Shown here: positions 7,430 through 14,458 of the stretch, piece by piece
Layout: each line of letters begins with the position of its first letter
Position numbering within the stretch: position 1 is the first letter of the stretch
NCBI GenBank assembly: GCA_002433465.1
Contig: DJIE01000006.1
Coordinates: forward strand, 1-43,101
Source of the DNA: Salinisphaera sp. UBA6602
Lineage (GTDB): Bacteria; Pseudomonadota; Gammaproteobacteria; Nevskiales; Salinisphaeraceae
Direction: 5' to 3'
DNA: 43,101 nt
Position numbers and translations under genes: made by a program
The notes under the pieces: generated by a model
The model's database searches: none
Told to the model about the DNA's origin: nothing
What the model saw: the letters and a program-made list of their open reading frames with translations, nothing else

Positions 7430-8839
7430 CTAATCGCTCGATTTGTTGAGCGATGCGAATTGCTGGGTGAGGTAATTGCTGGTCGAGTTGATCGACGCCA
7501 TGATCGAGTCGAGCTGCACGAACTGCTTTTGATAGCGCGCGATGGTGGAATCGATCGACTCCTGTTCGCGCTCCATGCTTTCTGTGAGATTGTCGATGCG
7601 GGTTTTCATGCCGTTGCTGGCCGACTGCAGCAGACCCTGCTCACCTGCGACGGCATCCAGCGTGGATACCAGCACCTTCGACAGACCGCCGCTTTCGTCC
7701 TTGCCGGCCAGCAGCTGACCGACATCGGCGAGGTTGTTCGCCAGCGCCTTGTCGAGCTTTTCGTCGTCGATCTTCATGGTGCCGTCGCGCTGCAGGCTGA
7801 TGCCGATTTCCGCCAGGCTGGAAAAGGCACCGCCGCTGATCGGCGTGTTCAGCGCACCGCGCACTCGCGTTTCCGCGGTACGCGCGGTCGAGTCGCCCAG
7901 CAGCACCCCGCTGATCTCTTTCTCGCTGTCGAAGGCGGTGAGCTTGTCCGACAACGTATTGACGCTGTTATAGGCCTTGACGAACTTTTCCAGCGCGGCT
8001 TTCACGGAATCCGTGTCGCGGGTGGCGGTCAGCGACTGGGGCTCGCTGGTGGTCTTGCTCAGCGTGAGGGTCACGCCTTCGATGGCTTCCTCGACCCGGT
8101 TGGTCTGGCTGACGATCGCAATGCCGTTGACCGAAAGCTTGGCGTCCCGCGCAGCCACGGTCTGGCTCATCGCACCGCTGCCCGCCGTGCTGTCGTAGTT
8201 GAGCAGATCGCCCAGCGGGGTGGAACCGTCACCGTTGCTTTCTGCAACGCTCACCGAGATCTGCGAAGCCGTGCCGGTGGTGTTGGACGACAGCACCAGA
8301 CGGTACGGGGTGCCACTGCCGTCGTTGACGATGGAGGCGTTAATACCGATATCGGCGCCGTTGATCGCGTCGCGGATGCCGGACAGGCTGCTGTCGGCGC
8401 CAGCCAGATCGATATCGACCGTTTCGCTGACGTTGCCGGACGCATCGCCCAGCGAAAGCGTAATCGTGCCGCCGCTGCCGATCTTGTCGTCCACACTGGC
8501 CTGGCCGGCGCTGACCAACGACTGGCTGCGTGCCAGCTGCTCGACTTCGATGCTATAGCTGCCCGGATCGGCCTTTTCGCTGGCGACCGCCTTGAAGGCA
8601 TCGCTATCGGTGGTGGTCTTGACCCCTTCGTAGAGGCTTGCCTTGCCCAACGATTCGGCCGCGGTCTGGAAATTGGCCAGCGAGCTCTGAAGCGTGCCGT
8701 AGGCGGACAGCTTGGTGTTGTAGCTGCTTGCCTGTCGCTGCAAAGGAACCAAGCGCTGCTGCTCGGAGCTGCGCAGCCCGTCGAGCAACGAGCTCAAATC
8801 CAGTCCGGAGCCGATTCCGAGTGACGATGTAACTGCCAT
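7430..8839 (-). CDS. fliD: Flagellar filament cap protein FliD
   Basis: FliD (hook-associated protein 2) forms the pentameric cap under which flagellin folds. The 469-residue protein starts at the ATG at 8839, giving VTSSLGIGSGLDLSSLLDGL, the conserved FliD N-terminus. An 11-codon upstream extension lacks family support. The middle is a Thr/Ser/Gly-rich D2/D3 region. The C-terminal half has helical segments, including NGMKTRIDNLTESMEREQESIDS, ending LDSIMASINSTSNYLTQQFASL, the FliD C-terminal coiled-coil region. First gene of fliD-fliS-fliT-fliK-fhlB, with a sigma28-like promoter about 60-80 nt upstream. Confidence 0.96.
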   Translation of the reverse strand: MAVTSSLGIGSGLDLSSLLDGLRSSEQQRLVPLQRQASSYNTKLSAYGTLQSSLANFQTAAESLGKASLYEGVKTTTDSDAFKAVASEKADPGSYSIEVEQLARSQSLVSAGQASVDDKIGSGGTITLSLGDASGNVSETVDIDLAGADSSLSGIRDAINGADIGINASIVNDGSGTPYRLVLSSNTTGTASQISVSVAESNGDGSTPLGDLLNYDSTAGSGAMSQTVAARDAKLSVNGIAIVSQTNRVEEAIEGVTLTLSKTTSEPQSLTATRDTDSVKAALEKFVKAYNSVNTLSDKLTAFDSEKEISGVLLGDSTARTAETRVRGALNTPISGGAFSSLAEIGISLQRDGTMKIDDEKLDKALANNLADVGQLLAGKDESGGLSKVLVSTLDAVAGEQGLLQSASNGMKTRIDNLTESMEREQESIDSTIARYQKQFVQLDSIMASINSTSNYLTQQFASLNKSSD

Positions 8840-8890
8840 GGCGTACCTGCGAATAACACGTGCTCGATACAACGAGCTGGGTTGCAGAGC

Positions 8891-8918
8891 CTATCGGCGC
8901 CGGGCCACGAATCCTTTA
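8891..8918 (-). promoter_or_regulatory. Sigma28 (FliA)-like promoter of fliD operon
   Basis: Minus strand TAAAGGAT, a 12-nt spacer and GCCGATAG. The -10 matches 7 of 8 consensus positions and the -35 holds TAAAG. The spacer is one base longer than the usual 11. It would start transcription about 45 nt before the fliD ATG. A second control element for FlhDC cannot be excluded. Confidence 0.5.
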
Positions 8919-8984
8919 ACGTATGAGCCGCCTTATGAAACTTTTTTTGCCGCGCCCTACAACGGGGCGACGGCACAAGGGGTT

Positions 8985-9368
8985 TCAGGGCGTGGTGGAC
9001 CAGCGCCGGCCGCCTTCGACAGCCTTCTGACCCGCAGGACACTCGACCGTGCGTGTTGAATAGGTCCGCCCGCTTTCGCCCGCGCAGCGGGTGGGCCGAT
9101 CGGGCTGACCGTCGTAGCCGTCAAGCTGATAGTTGTCCGGCCAGTAGTTAGACGGCCAGTGCTCGGTTTGCGGCTGTAGATAGATATGCACGCCGGCATC
9201 GGAATCGCCATGCCCGAAGCCGGGACGCGGCCCATGGCCATGTGCGCTCGTTCGCGGCTGCGAGGTTTGCGGCTGGGCGGGCTGGGCCCATAGCGGCAGC
9301 GCGCCCAAAGCGGGCAGCCCCAGGATCAGGGCAGCAGCGCCGGTAGCGATACGATTGAGGCGTTTCAT
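8985..9368 (-). CDS. Small secreted protein of unknown function
   Basis: A 127-residue protein with a clear Sec signal peptide: two early basic residues, a hydrophobic core (ATGAAALILGLPALGALPLW) and a likely cleavage after WAQ. The mature part is rich in Gln, Pro, His and Gly (PQTSQPRTSAHGHGPRPGFGHGD), followed by a Tyr/Asp-rich middle. The C-terminus has two Cys about 21 residues apart, in TRCAGESGRTYS and VECPAGQKAVEGGRRW, which could form a disulfide. I do not recognise a family. It lies upstream of fliD on the same strand but about 145 nt away, with the fliD promoter in between, so it is probably separate from the flagellar operon. Confidence 0.7.
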   Translation of the reverse strand: MKRLNRIATGAAALILGLPALGALPLWAQPAQPQTSQPRTSAHGHGPRPGFGHGDSDAGVHIYLQPQTEHWPSNYWPDNYQLDGYDGQPDRPTRCAGESGRTYSTRTVECPAGQKAVEGGRRWSTTP

Positions 9369-9423
9369 CCTGCGATTAACGGCGGCGCGATTTCATTCTT
9401 GAGCCCAGCCGCCGCGACGCGTG

Positions 9424-9846
9424 TCAGGATTCGTCATCAGCGCGATCGCGCCGAGCGGTCGAATCCTGCTTCTCACGCCATTCTTGCAGGCTTTCACTGC
9501 GTTTTTTCGGCCCCGGCGCGAACAAACCCGACAGGGCCCGGCCGACATTGCGATTGAATGCACGCACGTTGTCGTAGATGCCATCCGCGCTGTGCTGCGT
9601 GCCGAACCAGCCGGATATGGTGCGATGCGCGGTCTGCAGGCCAACGGTGCCGGTATCGACCACCTGCTCGACGCTTTCCTGGCGGCGACGAAAGCGGTTC
9701 CGTGCACTCACCAGCAGCCCGGCATCGCCATAGCCGGCTGCCAGCACGCGAAAGCGTTCCCGGGTGTCGGCGATGGCCATGTTCAGCCGTATCGCGGCGA
9801 CGATAACGACGACGAAGGCAAGGCTTACCGCAGCGACGACGATCAT
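9424..9846 (-). CDS. Single-span membrane protein of unknown function
   Basis: A 140-residue protein starting at the ATG at 9846, which overlaps the stop of the preceding gene by 4 nt (ATGA). One strong N-terminal membrane helix (VVAAVSLAFVVVIVAAIRL) is followed by a soluble part with RERFRVLAAGYGDAGLLVSARNRFRRR, an amphipathic helical stretch, and a very charged C-terminus ending in ARRDRADDES. The ORF is open much further upstream (to 10497), but that extension is the out-of-frame shadow of its neighbour. No family recognised. The tight coupling implies that it works with the gene before it. Confidence 0.7.
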   Translation of the reverse strand: MIVVAAVSLAFVVVIVAAIRLNMAIADTRERFRVLAAGYGDAGLLVSARNRFRRRQESVEQVVDTGTVGLQTAHRTISGWFGTQHSADGIYDNVRAFNRNVGRALSGLFAPGPKKRSESLQEWREKQDSTARRDRADDES

Positions 9847-10217
9847 GAGCCTGTGGGGTGGAAAATATCCAGATGGGCTTCGACACCCTGCGAGGCGAGC
9901 TGTTGCTTCATCTCGCGCGCCACGATCTCGTACACCCGTCGTCGGATCATGCGCGGGGCCACGCCCACCAGCGCCGCGCCCCAGCGTGAACGCGCCCGGG
10001 CCAGGGTCATGGGGTTGATCACCTCCACGATGATGCGACTGCCGCTGACCTCGGCCAACACCCCGGCGAGCTCCTCGTTGGCGTGTTCGAGATCGTGCGC
10101 GAGCTGCGCGATCTGTGCATTGAGCGCATCGAGCCGGCGATAGGCACGCCAGAGCAGATACCCCGTCCCTGCCAGAGCGAGCGCGAATACGATGCTGATA
10201 CCGACTGCAAGCGTCAT
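9843..10217 (-). CDS. Single-span coiled-coil membrane protein of unknown function
   Basis: A 124-residue protein whose ATG at 10217 has an AGGA Shine-Dalgarno; a TTG start at 10241 is possible but less likely. An N-terminal membrane helix (LAVGISIVFALALAGTGYLLW) is followed by a short coiled coil (RRLDALNAQIAQLAHDLEHANEELAG). A conserved-looking soluble domain comes next, with RIIVEVINPMTLARARSRWG and RMIRRRVYEIVAREMKQQL. First gene of a coupled two-gene unit, divergent from the hemD-like gene. I do not recognise the family; the layout resembles small envelope scaffolds, but that is only a guess. Confidence 0.7.
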   Translation of the reverse strand: MTLAVGISIVFALALAGTGYLLWRAYRRLDALNAQIAQLAHDLEHANEELAGVLAEVSGSRIIVEVINPMTLARARSRWGAALVGVAPRMIRRRVYEIVAREMKQQLASQGVEAHLDIFHPTGS

Positions 10218-10326
10218 GGACCGTGTTCCTGACCGTGCCAATAGTCGATGTCAGTGTGACGCCATCCGTCACGCCATGGCAACTGTCGTGCGCGGCGGCA
10301 CTCGGTACACTGACCTTATTGCACCC

Positions 10327-11178
10327 ATGGACGCACTCATGACGACATCCCCCGACGCCAGAGATCTCGAAGGCTGCCGTATCGGCGTGCCCGAATCGCG
10401 TCAGCTCGACCTGTTCGCCGACATGCTCGAGCGACGCGGCGCGCTGACAGTGCGCTGCCCGCTGGTCGATATCCGCGACACGCCGGACCAGGCGCACGTG
10501 ACGCGCTGGCTCGACGACGTCATCGACAACGGTCTGGACGAGATGATCTGGCTGACCGGCGAAGGCCTGCGCCGCCTGCGCGACTTCGCCGAACGCGACG
10601 GCCAGACGCGACTGACGGCGTTCGTCGACCGGCTGGGTCAGGCGCGCACGATCACGCGCGGGCCCAAGCCCGTACGCGAACTGCGCGCGCTCAAGCTACG
10701 CAGCGACGTGGCCGCGACCCAGCCAACCACGGCCGGCGTCATCGAAGCGCTCGCCGATGCCGACCTGGCCGGCCATCGCGTCGGCGTGCAGCTGTATGGC
10801 AGCGACCCGAACACCCCGCTGATGGATTTCCTGGGCGACAAACAGGCCCAGGTGAAGGCGGTGGCGCCCTACGTCTATGCCGACGAAACCGAAACGCCGC
10901 AGGTTCTGGCGTTCATTGACCGTATCGTGGCGGGCGACATGGATGCGGTGGCATTCACCAGCTCACCCCAGATCAAGCGGCTCTACAAGGTCGCCCGGGC
11001 CAACGACCAGGCCGCGGCGCTCACGCGCGCCCTGAACGGGCTCTGCGTGGCGGCGGTCGGTCCGCTCGTGGGCGAACGCCTTGAAGCCGAAGGCGTACAG
11101 GTCACGCTCATGCCCGAGAGCAACTATTTCATGAAACCGCTGGTGCGCGCGATGGTGAGCCACTTCAAGCCGGCATGA
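10327..11178 (+). CDS. hemD: Uroporphyrinogen-III synthase (HemD-like), stand-alone
   Basis: HemD cyclises and inverts ring D of hydroxymethylbilane to give uroporphyrinogen III, the precursor of haem and sirohaem. The 283-residue protein has the two-lobe HemD layout: CRIGVPESRQLDLFADMLERRGA at the start of lobe 1, IWLTGEGLRRLRDFAE, TRGPKPVRELRALKLRSDVAATQPTTAG in the hinge, and DAVAFTSSPQIKRLYKVA plus AVGPLVGERLEAEGVQ near the end. I start at ATG 10327; ATG 10339 is also possible and neither has a clear Shine-Dalgarno. No hemC or hemX lies nearby, unlike the common gammaproteobacterial operon, so it may be a second copy or a stand-alone gene. Confidence 0.75.
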   Translation: MDALMTTSPDARDLEGCRIGVPESRQLDLFADMLERRGALTVRCPLVDIRDTPDQAHVTRWLDDVIDNGLDEMIWLTGEGLRRLRDFAERDGQTRLTAFVDRLGQARTITRGPKPVRELRALKLRSDVAATQPTTAGVIEALADADLAGHRVGVQLYGSDPNTPLMDFLGDKQAQVKAVAPYVYADETETPQVLAFIDRIVAGDMDAVAFTSSPQIKRLYKVARANDQAAALTRALNGLCVAAVGPLVGERLEAEGVQVTLMPESNYFMKPLVRAMVSHFKPA

Positions 11179-11218
11179 GCGGGTAAGATCGCGTTTCGCC
11201 CACTGCTCAACGCTTCCC

Positions 11219-11665
11219 ATGGCCAAGAAAAGATCCGCCCTGCCCGTTGCCTGTGCCCTCGGCCTGCTTGCGCTACTGCCGTTCGTCGCCGGCCTCTATC
11301 ACGCTTATAGCGGCTACTCTCTGGACGCACGCACCGCATTGCGCTGGCTGCTGCCGTATCTGGCCACTATCGTGGCCTTCATCGGCGGCGTGCAATGGGG
11401 GCGCATGCTCGCCGCAGGACGGGCCTCGGCGCTGGACATGACGTTGGCCGTGTCGCCGGCCATCGTGGCCTGGGGCGCGCTGCTCACTGCCGCCCCCTGG
11501 CGCGCCATCCTGCTGATCGCCGCCCTGCTTGCCGCCTGGCTGATCGACGAACACGGCGCGCGGCGCGGCTGGCAGAGTCGCGGTTTCCTGCAGCTGCGTC
11601 GGCTGCTCACCCTCGTGGTGACGTTCTGCGTGGTCGCCATCGCCTGGCGCGTCGCCCGTGGCTGA
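11219..11665 (+). CDS. DUF3429 family inner-membrane protein
   Basis: A 148-residue protein with four to five predicted membrane helices: LPVACALGLLALLPFVAGLY, WLLPYLATIVAFIGGVQWG, MTLAVSPAIVAWGALLTAAPW, ILLIAALLAAWLID and LTLVVTFCVVAIAW. The AFIGGVQWG segment followed by a cytoplasmic loop is characteristic of DUF3429 (YNFG-type small membrane proteins). Function is not known. Its end overlaps the following hydrolase by 8 nt, so the two are probably co-translated. Confidence 0.75.
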   Translation: MAKKRSALPVACALGLLALLPFVAGLYHAYSGYSLDARTALRWLLPYLATIVAFIGGVQWGRMLAAGRASALDMTLAVSPAIVAWGALLTAAPWRAILLIAALLAAWLIDEHGARRGWQSRGFLQLRRLLTLVVTFCVVAIAWRVARG

Positions 11666-12545
11666 CACGCGGCTGCCGCCTCTCGAGATCGCCGAGCATA
11701 CGCTCGCGGCCGGCGACGGCGGCTGTTGTCTTGTCACCTCGGTACGCGCCGAAGGTGTGGCAACCCGGGCGCCGGTGGTTCTGGTATCCGGCATGTTCAC
11801 CGGCCGGCGCTTCTGGCTGTCCGAGCGACAGATCGGGCTGGCCGCCTATCTTGCCAGGCGCGGCTACGAGGCATTCATCGTTCAGCGCCGCGGGCTGTCG
11901 GATTCGCCGCCCTGCAGCGCCCGCGCCGGGCTGATCGACCACGTCAAATACGATCTGCCCGCGGTACAGGCGCACATCAAACAGCGCTACGCACAGCCGG
12001 CGTTCTGGATCGGTCATTCCTTCGGCGGCGTGATGTGCGCGCTTGCCAGCGCCCGCTATCTCGAAGCGCAGGCGATCGCCGGACTGGTGCTATTTGCCAG
12101 CCAGTTCGAGGTCGACAAGCGTATGCTCGATTGGCCCGCCAATCGGCTCACCCGTGGCCTGGCCTGGCTGCTGGGGTATTTCCCCGCCCGCGCGGCCGGT
12201 CTTGGCCCGGAAAACGAGCCGACCGCAGCGTTGATGGATGCAACCCACTGGGTCGAAACCGGCCGCCGAAACTCCTATCTTCGCGACACGCTCCGGCGTA
12301 TCGGCCAGCCCGTACTCGCGGTGTCCGGGGCGGCCGATCGTGTCGATCCCAGCGCCGGCTGCCGGCGTTTCATCGATCACTTTTCCAGCGTCGACAAACG
12401 CTTCGAGCAGGCGGGCACCGCCACCGGCTACAGCGTCGACTTCGATCACCCCGGTATCGTGGTGAGCAAGCCTGCCCAGGCAGAAATCTGGCCGTTGGTG
12501 GCCGACTGGCTGGACCGCCGTGCGGCCATGAAAAAGCCGGCCTGA
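11658..12545 (+). CDS. Alpha/beta hydrolase
   Basis: A 295-residue alpha/beta-fold hydrolase with a GTG start inside the end of the DUF3429 gene. The nucleophile elbow is GHSFGG, with Ser121. VLVSGMFTGRRFW is the oxyanion/strand-3 region, and the catalytic acid may lie in SGAADRVDPSAG. The His is probably in the FDHPGIVVS segment near the C-terminus. Residues YEAFIVQRRGLSDS look like lid-adjacent strand 4. No signal peptide, so a cytoplasmic esterase, lipase or thioesterase; the substrate cannot be read from sequence. The last codons (MKKPA stop) also form the stem of the convergent fabG4 terminator. Confidence 0.8.
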   Translation: MADTRLPPLEIAEHTLAAGDGGCCLVTSVRAEGVATRAPVVLVSGMFTGRRFWLSERQIGLAAYLARRGYEAFIVQRRGLSDSPPCSARAGLIDHVKYDLPAVQAHIKQRYAQPAFWIGHSFGGVMCALASARYLEAQAIAGLVLFASQFEVDKRMLDWPANRLTRGLAWLLGYFPARAAGLGPENEPTAALMDATHWVETGRRNSYLRDTLRRIGQPVLAVSGAADRVDPSAGCRRFIDHFSSVDKRFEQAGTATGYSVDFDHPGIVVSKPAQAEIWPLVADWLDRRAAMKKPA

Positions 12546-12558
12546 ACACAGGCCGGCT
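12531..12558 (-). terminator. Rho-independent terminator of fabG4
   Basis: On the minus strand, AGCCGGCCTG-TGTT-CAGGCCGGCT (perfect 10-bp stem) runs into TTTTT, an intrinsic terminator about 30 nt past the fabG4 stop. On the plus strand the same bases are the last five codons and stop of the convergent hydrolase, and no U-tract follows, so termination should be one-sided. Confidence 0.85.
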
Positions 12559-12587
12559 CGATATCATCGCAGCAAATAGCGGCGATT

Positions 12588-13952
12588 TTAGGCGCCGATC
12601 AGGCTCTGGCCGCAGACACGCAGCACGTTGCCCGAAATACCGCCTGCACCCGGCGTCGACAGGAAGGTAATCGCCTCGGCCACATCGCGGGGCGTGCCGC
12701 CCTGCGACAGCGACGACAGCCGCCGGCCGCCTTCACGTACGCCAAACGGCATTTCGGCGGTCATGCGGGTTTCGATGAAGCCCGGCGCCACGGCGTTGAC
12801 GGTCACGCCGCGATCGCGATCGGTGGCGCCGCGGCGTTCGACAAAACCGATCAGTCCGGCCTTGGTGGCACCGTAGTTGGTCTGGCCGCGATTGCCGGCG
12901 ATACCGCCGATCGAGCACAGACAGATCACGCGACCATATTCGTTGATGACGTTCTCTTCGCCGAGCAGGGCATCGACCTTGATGATTGCCTGCAGGTTGA
13001 TGCTCATCACCATGTCCCAGTAATGATCGGGCATGTTGGCCAGCGTCTTGTCGCGGGTCACGCCCGCGTTGTGGACAACGATATCCACGCCGCCAAACTT
13101 CTCCTTGAAGAAGTCCGCGATCTGGCGCGGCGCGTCATCCGCGGTAATATCCAGCGGCAGCGCGGTACCGCCGAAACCGGCGACGGTTTCCTCGAGCGTT
13201 TCCTGATCCTGGGGAATATCCAGGCACACCACGGTCGCGCCTTCGCGCGCCAGGCGCTCTGCGGTCGCCGCGCCAATACCGCGGGCCCCACCGGTAACCA
13301 ACGCCACCTTGTCCTTTAGCGGCTGGGTGGCGGGCACGGCCTCGGGCATGCGGCCGGCCTTGGTGACCGTCAGCGGCTGGCCATCGACGAACGTGCTGTA
13401 GTCCGAAAGCAGGAATCGCAGCGGCGCGGCCACGCGATCCTCGGCACCCGGCTCGACGTAGAGCATGTTCGCGGTCGAACCAAGCTGACCGATTTCCTTG
13501 GCCAGCGAGCGCACGAAGCCTTCCACCGCACGGGCCGCCGCGGCCGCGGACACGCTTTCCATCGCCGACGGCAGACTTGAAAGCACCACGATACGGGCGT
13601 TGCGCGTGAGCTTGCGCGCCACCGGATGGAAGAAGTCGTAGAGGGCATTCAGTTCGGCGACATCGGCCATGTTCGTGGCATCGAACACCAGCGCGTCGAA
13701 CTTGTCCTCATCGCCCGGCGTGGGCTTGTCGGCACGCTGTACGTTGGCGCCCGCGGCTTCCAGCGTGGTACCCACACTCGCGATCGCGGCCGCGTTGGCC
13801 GTCGCGCCAACCAGAATCTTTTCGTTGTCGAGAAAGCGCTCCTGATATGCGCCTTCGTCCCGCGCGAGTTCGGTGGGCGTGGGCAAGCCCAGCGTCTTGA
13901 TGACATTGCGAACCGTCGAGTTCGACGACGCACGGACTAGAAAATCACTCAT
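12588..13952 (-). CDS. fabG: Two-domain 3-oxoacyl-ACP/CoA reductase, FabG4 type
   Basis: A 454-residue high-molecular-weight FabG, the length of mycobacterial FabG4. Residues 1-205 form a diverged flavodoxin-like domain. Residues 212-454 form the SDR catalytic domain, with VTGGARGIG (219-227), NAG at 295-297, Ser347 in CLCSIGG, and Tyr360/Lys364 in YGATK. Family role: NADH-dependent reduction of 3-oxoacyl thioesters, or the reverse 3-hydroxyacyl dehydrogenation in fatty-acid oxidation. The start is ATG 13952 with a GAGGAG Shine-Dalgarno. The reading frame is open a further 560 nt upstream but that is an overlap with unrelated DNA. Residues 373-380 (RRGATDRD) look wrong for the helix after YxxxK; see the findings. 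Confidence 0.9.
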   Translation of the reverse strand: MSDFLVRASSNSTVRNVIKTLGLPTPTELARDEGAYQERFLDNEKILVGATANAAAIASVGTTLEAAGANVQRADKPTPGDEDKFDALVFDATNMADVAELNALYDFFHPVARKLTRNARIVVLSSLPSAMESVSAAAAARAVEGFVRSLAKEIGQLGSTANMLYVEPGAEDRVAAPLRFLLSDYSTFVDGQPLTVTKAGRMPEAVPATQPLKDKVALVTGGARGIGAATAERLAREGATVVCLDIPQDQETLEETVAGFGGTALPLDITADDAPRQIADFFKEKFGGVDIVVHNAGVTRDKTLANMPDHYWDMVMSINLQAIIKVDALLGEENVINEYGRVICLCSIGGIAGNRGQTNYGATKAGLIGFVERRGATDRDRGVTVNAVAPGFIETRMTAEMPFGVREGGRRLSSLSQGGTPRDVAEAITFLSTPGAGGISGNVLRVCGQSLIGA

Positions 13953-14012
13953 TTGGACTCCTCGATTGGTTGGCGCTGACGCGGCCCATAGCCGGTCATC
14001 GTGCACCGCAAC

Positions 14013-14048
14013 ATGATTAAGTTTAGGGCACCCGCTTGTCAAAACAAG
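14013..14048 (-). promoter_or_regulatory. fabG4 promoter with overlapping inverted repeat
   Basis: On the minus strand a perfect -35 TTGACA (14042-14037) is followed, 17-18 nt on, by a poor -10 (TAATCA or AATCAT). The inverted repeat CTTGT-N4-ACAAG (14035-14048) covers the -35, as an operator would. The start would lie about 55 nt before the fabG4 ATG. In the rest of the 290-nt divergent gap (13953-14242) I see nothing else firm. Confidence 0.5.
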
Positions 14049-14242
14049 TCGGTTGCCGCGCAATTTCTGGCAAAAAGGGGCGCGGACGCCCGAGACGGGC
14101 GCATTCGAACCCGTTCCCGATTCGTTCAAACCCGCCTGCGTGCAACCCCGGCTTGATGTAGCATCGGATAAAACATCGGTTTTCGAGCGCGCCGACCGCG
14201 CCAGCAACGCGCCGGCGCGCGGCACGCGAGGCTTGCACAGAC

Positions 14243-14458
14243 ATGAACGGTGACGACGATCGTCTGCCCCTGGATTCGCGCACACAGGCCGTGATCGACG
14301 GCCTGCCGCCCGACGAGCGCGAGCACCTGCAGACGTTGATGAAGAATGCGGCCCGCCATCAGCGCACCCTGCTTGAAACCGCGCTCGACGAGGCCGTGGG
14401 CATGGTGCCCGCGCCGCTGCGTAAACGCGTACAGAAACTGTTCCTGGGCCCCTCATGA
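14243..14458 (+). CDS. Small charged helical protein of unknown function
   Basis: A 71-residue soluble protein without signal or membrane segment. It is helical by composition: LPPDEREHLQTLMKNAARHQRTLLETALDEAVGMVPAPLRKRVQKLF. Its stop overlaps the start of the following 382-residue gene by 4 nt (ATGA), which supports translation of both. There is no clear Shine-Dalgarno. It is divergent from fabG4. I do not recognise a family. Confidence 0.6.
   Translation: MNGDDDRLPLDSRTQAVIDGLPPDEREHLQTLMKNAARHQRTLLETALDEAVGMVPAPLRKRVQKLFLGPS

Noticed and set aside
7460..8824. 454-residue plus-strand ORF opposite fliD
   Set aside because: Antisense to a clear FliD; no motif and shadow-like composition.
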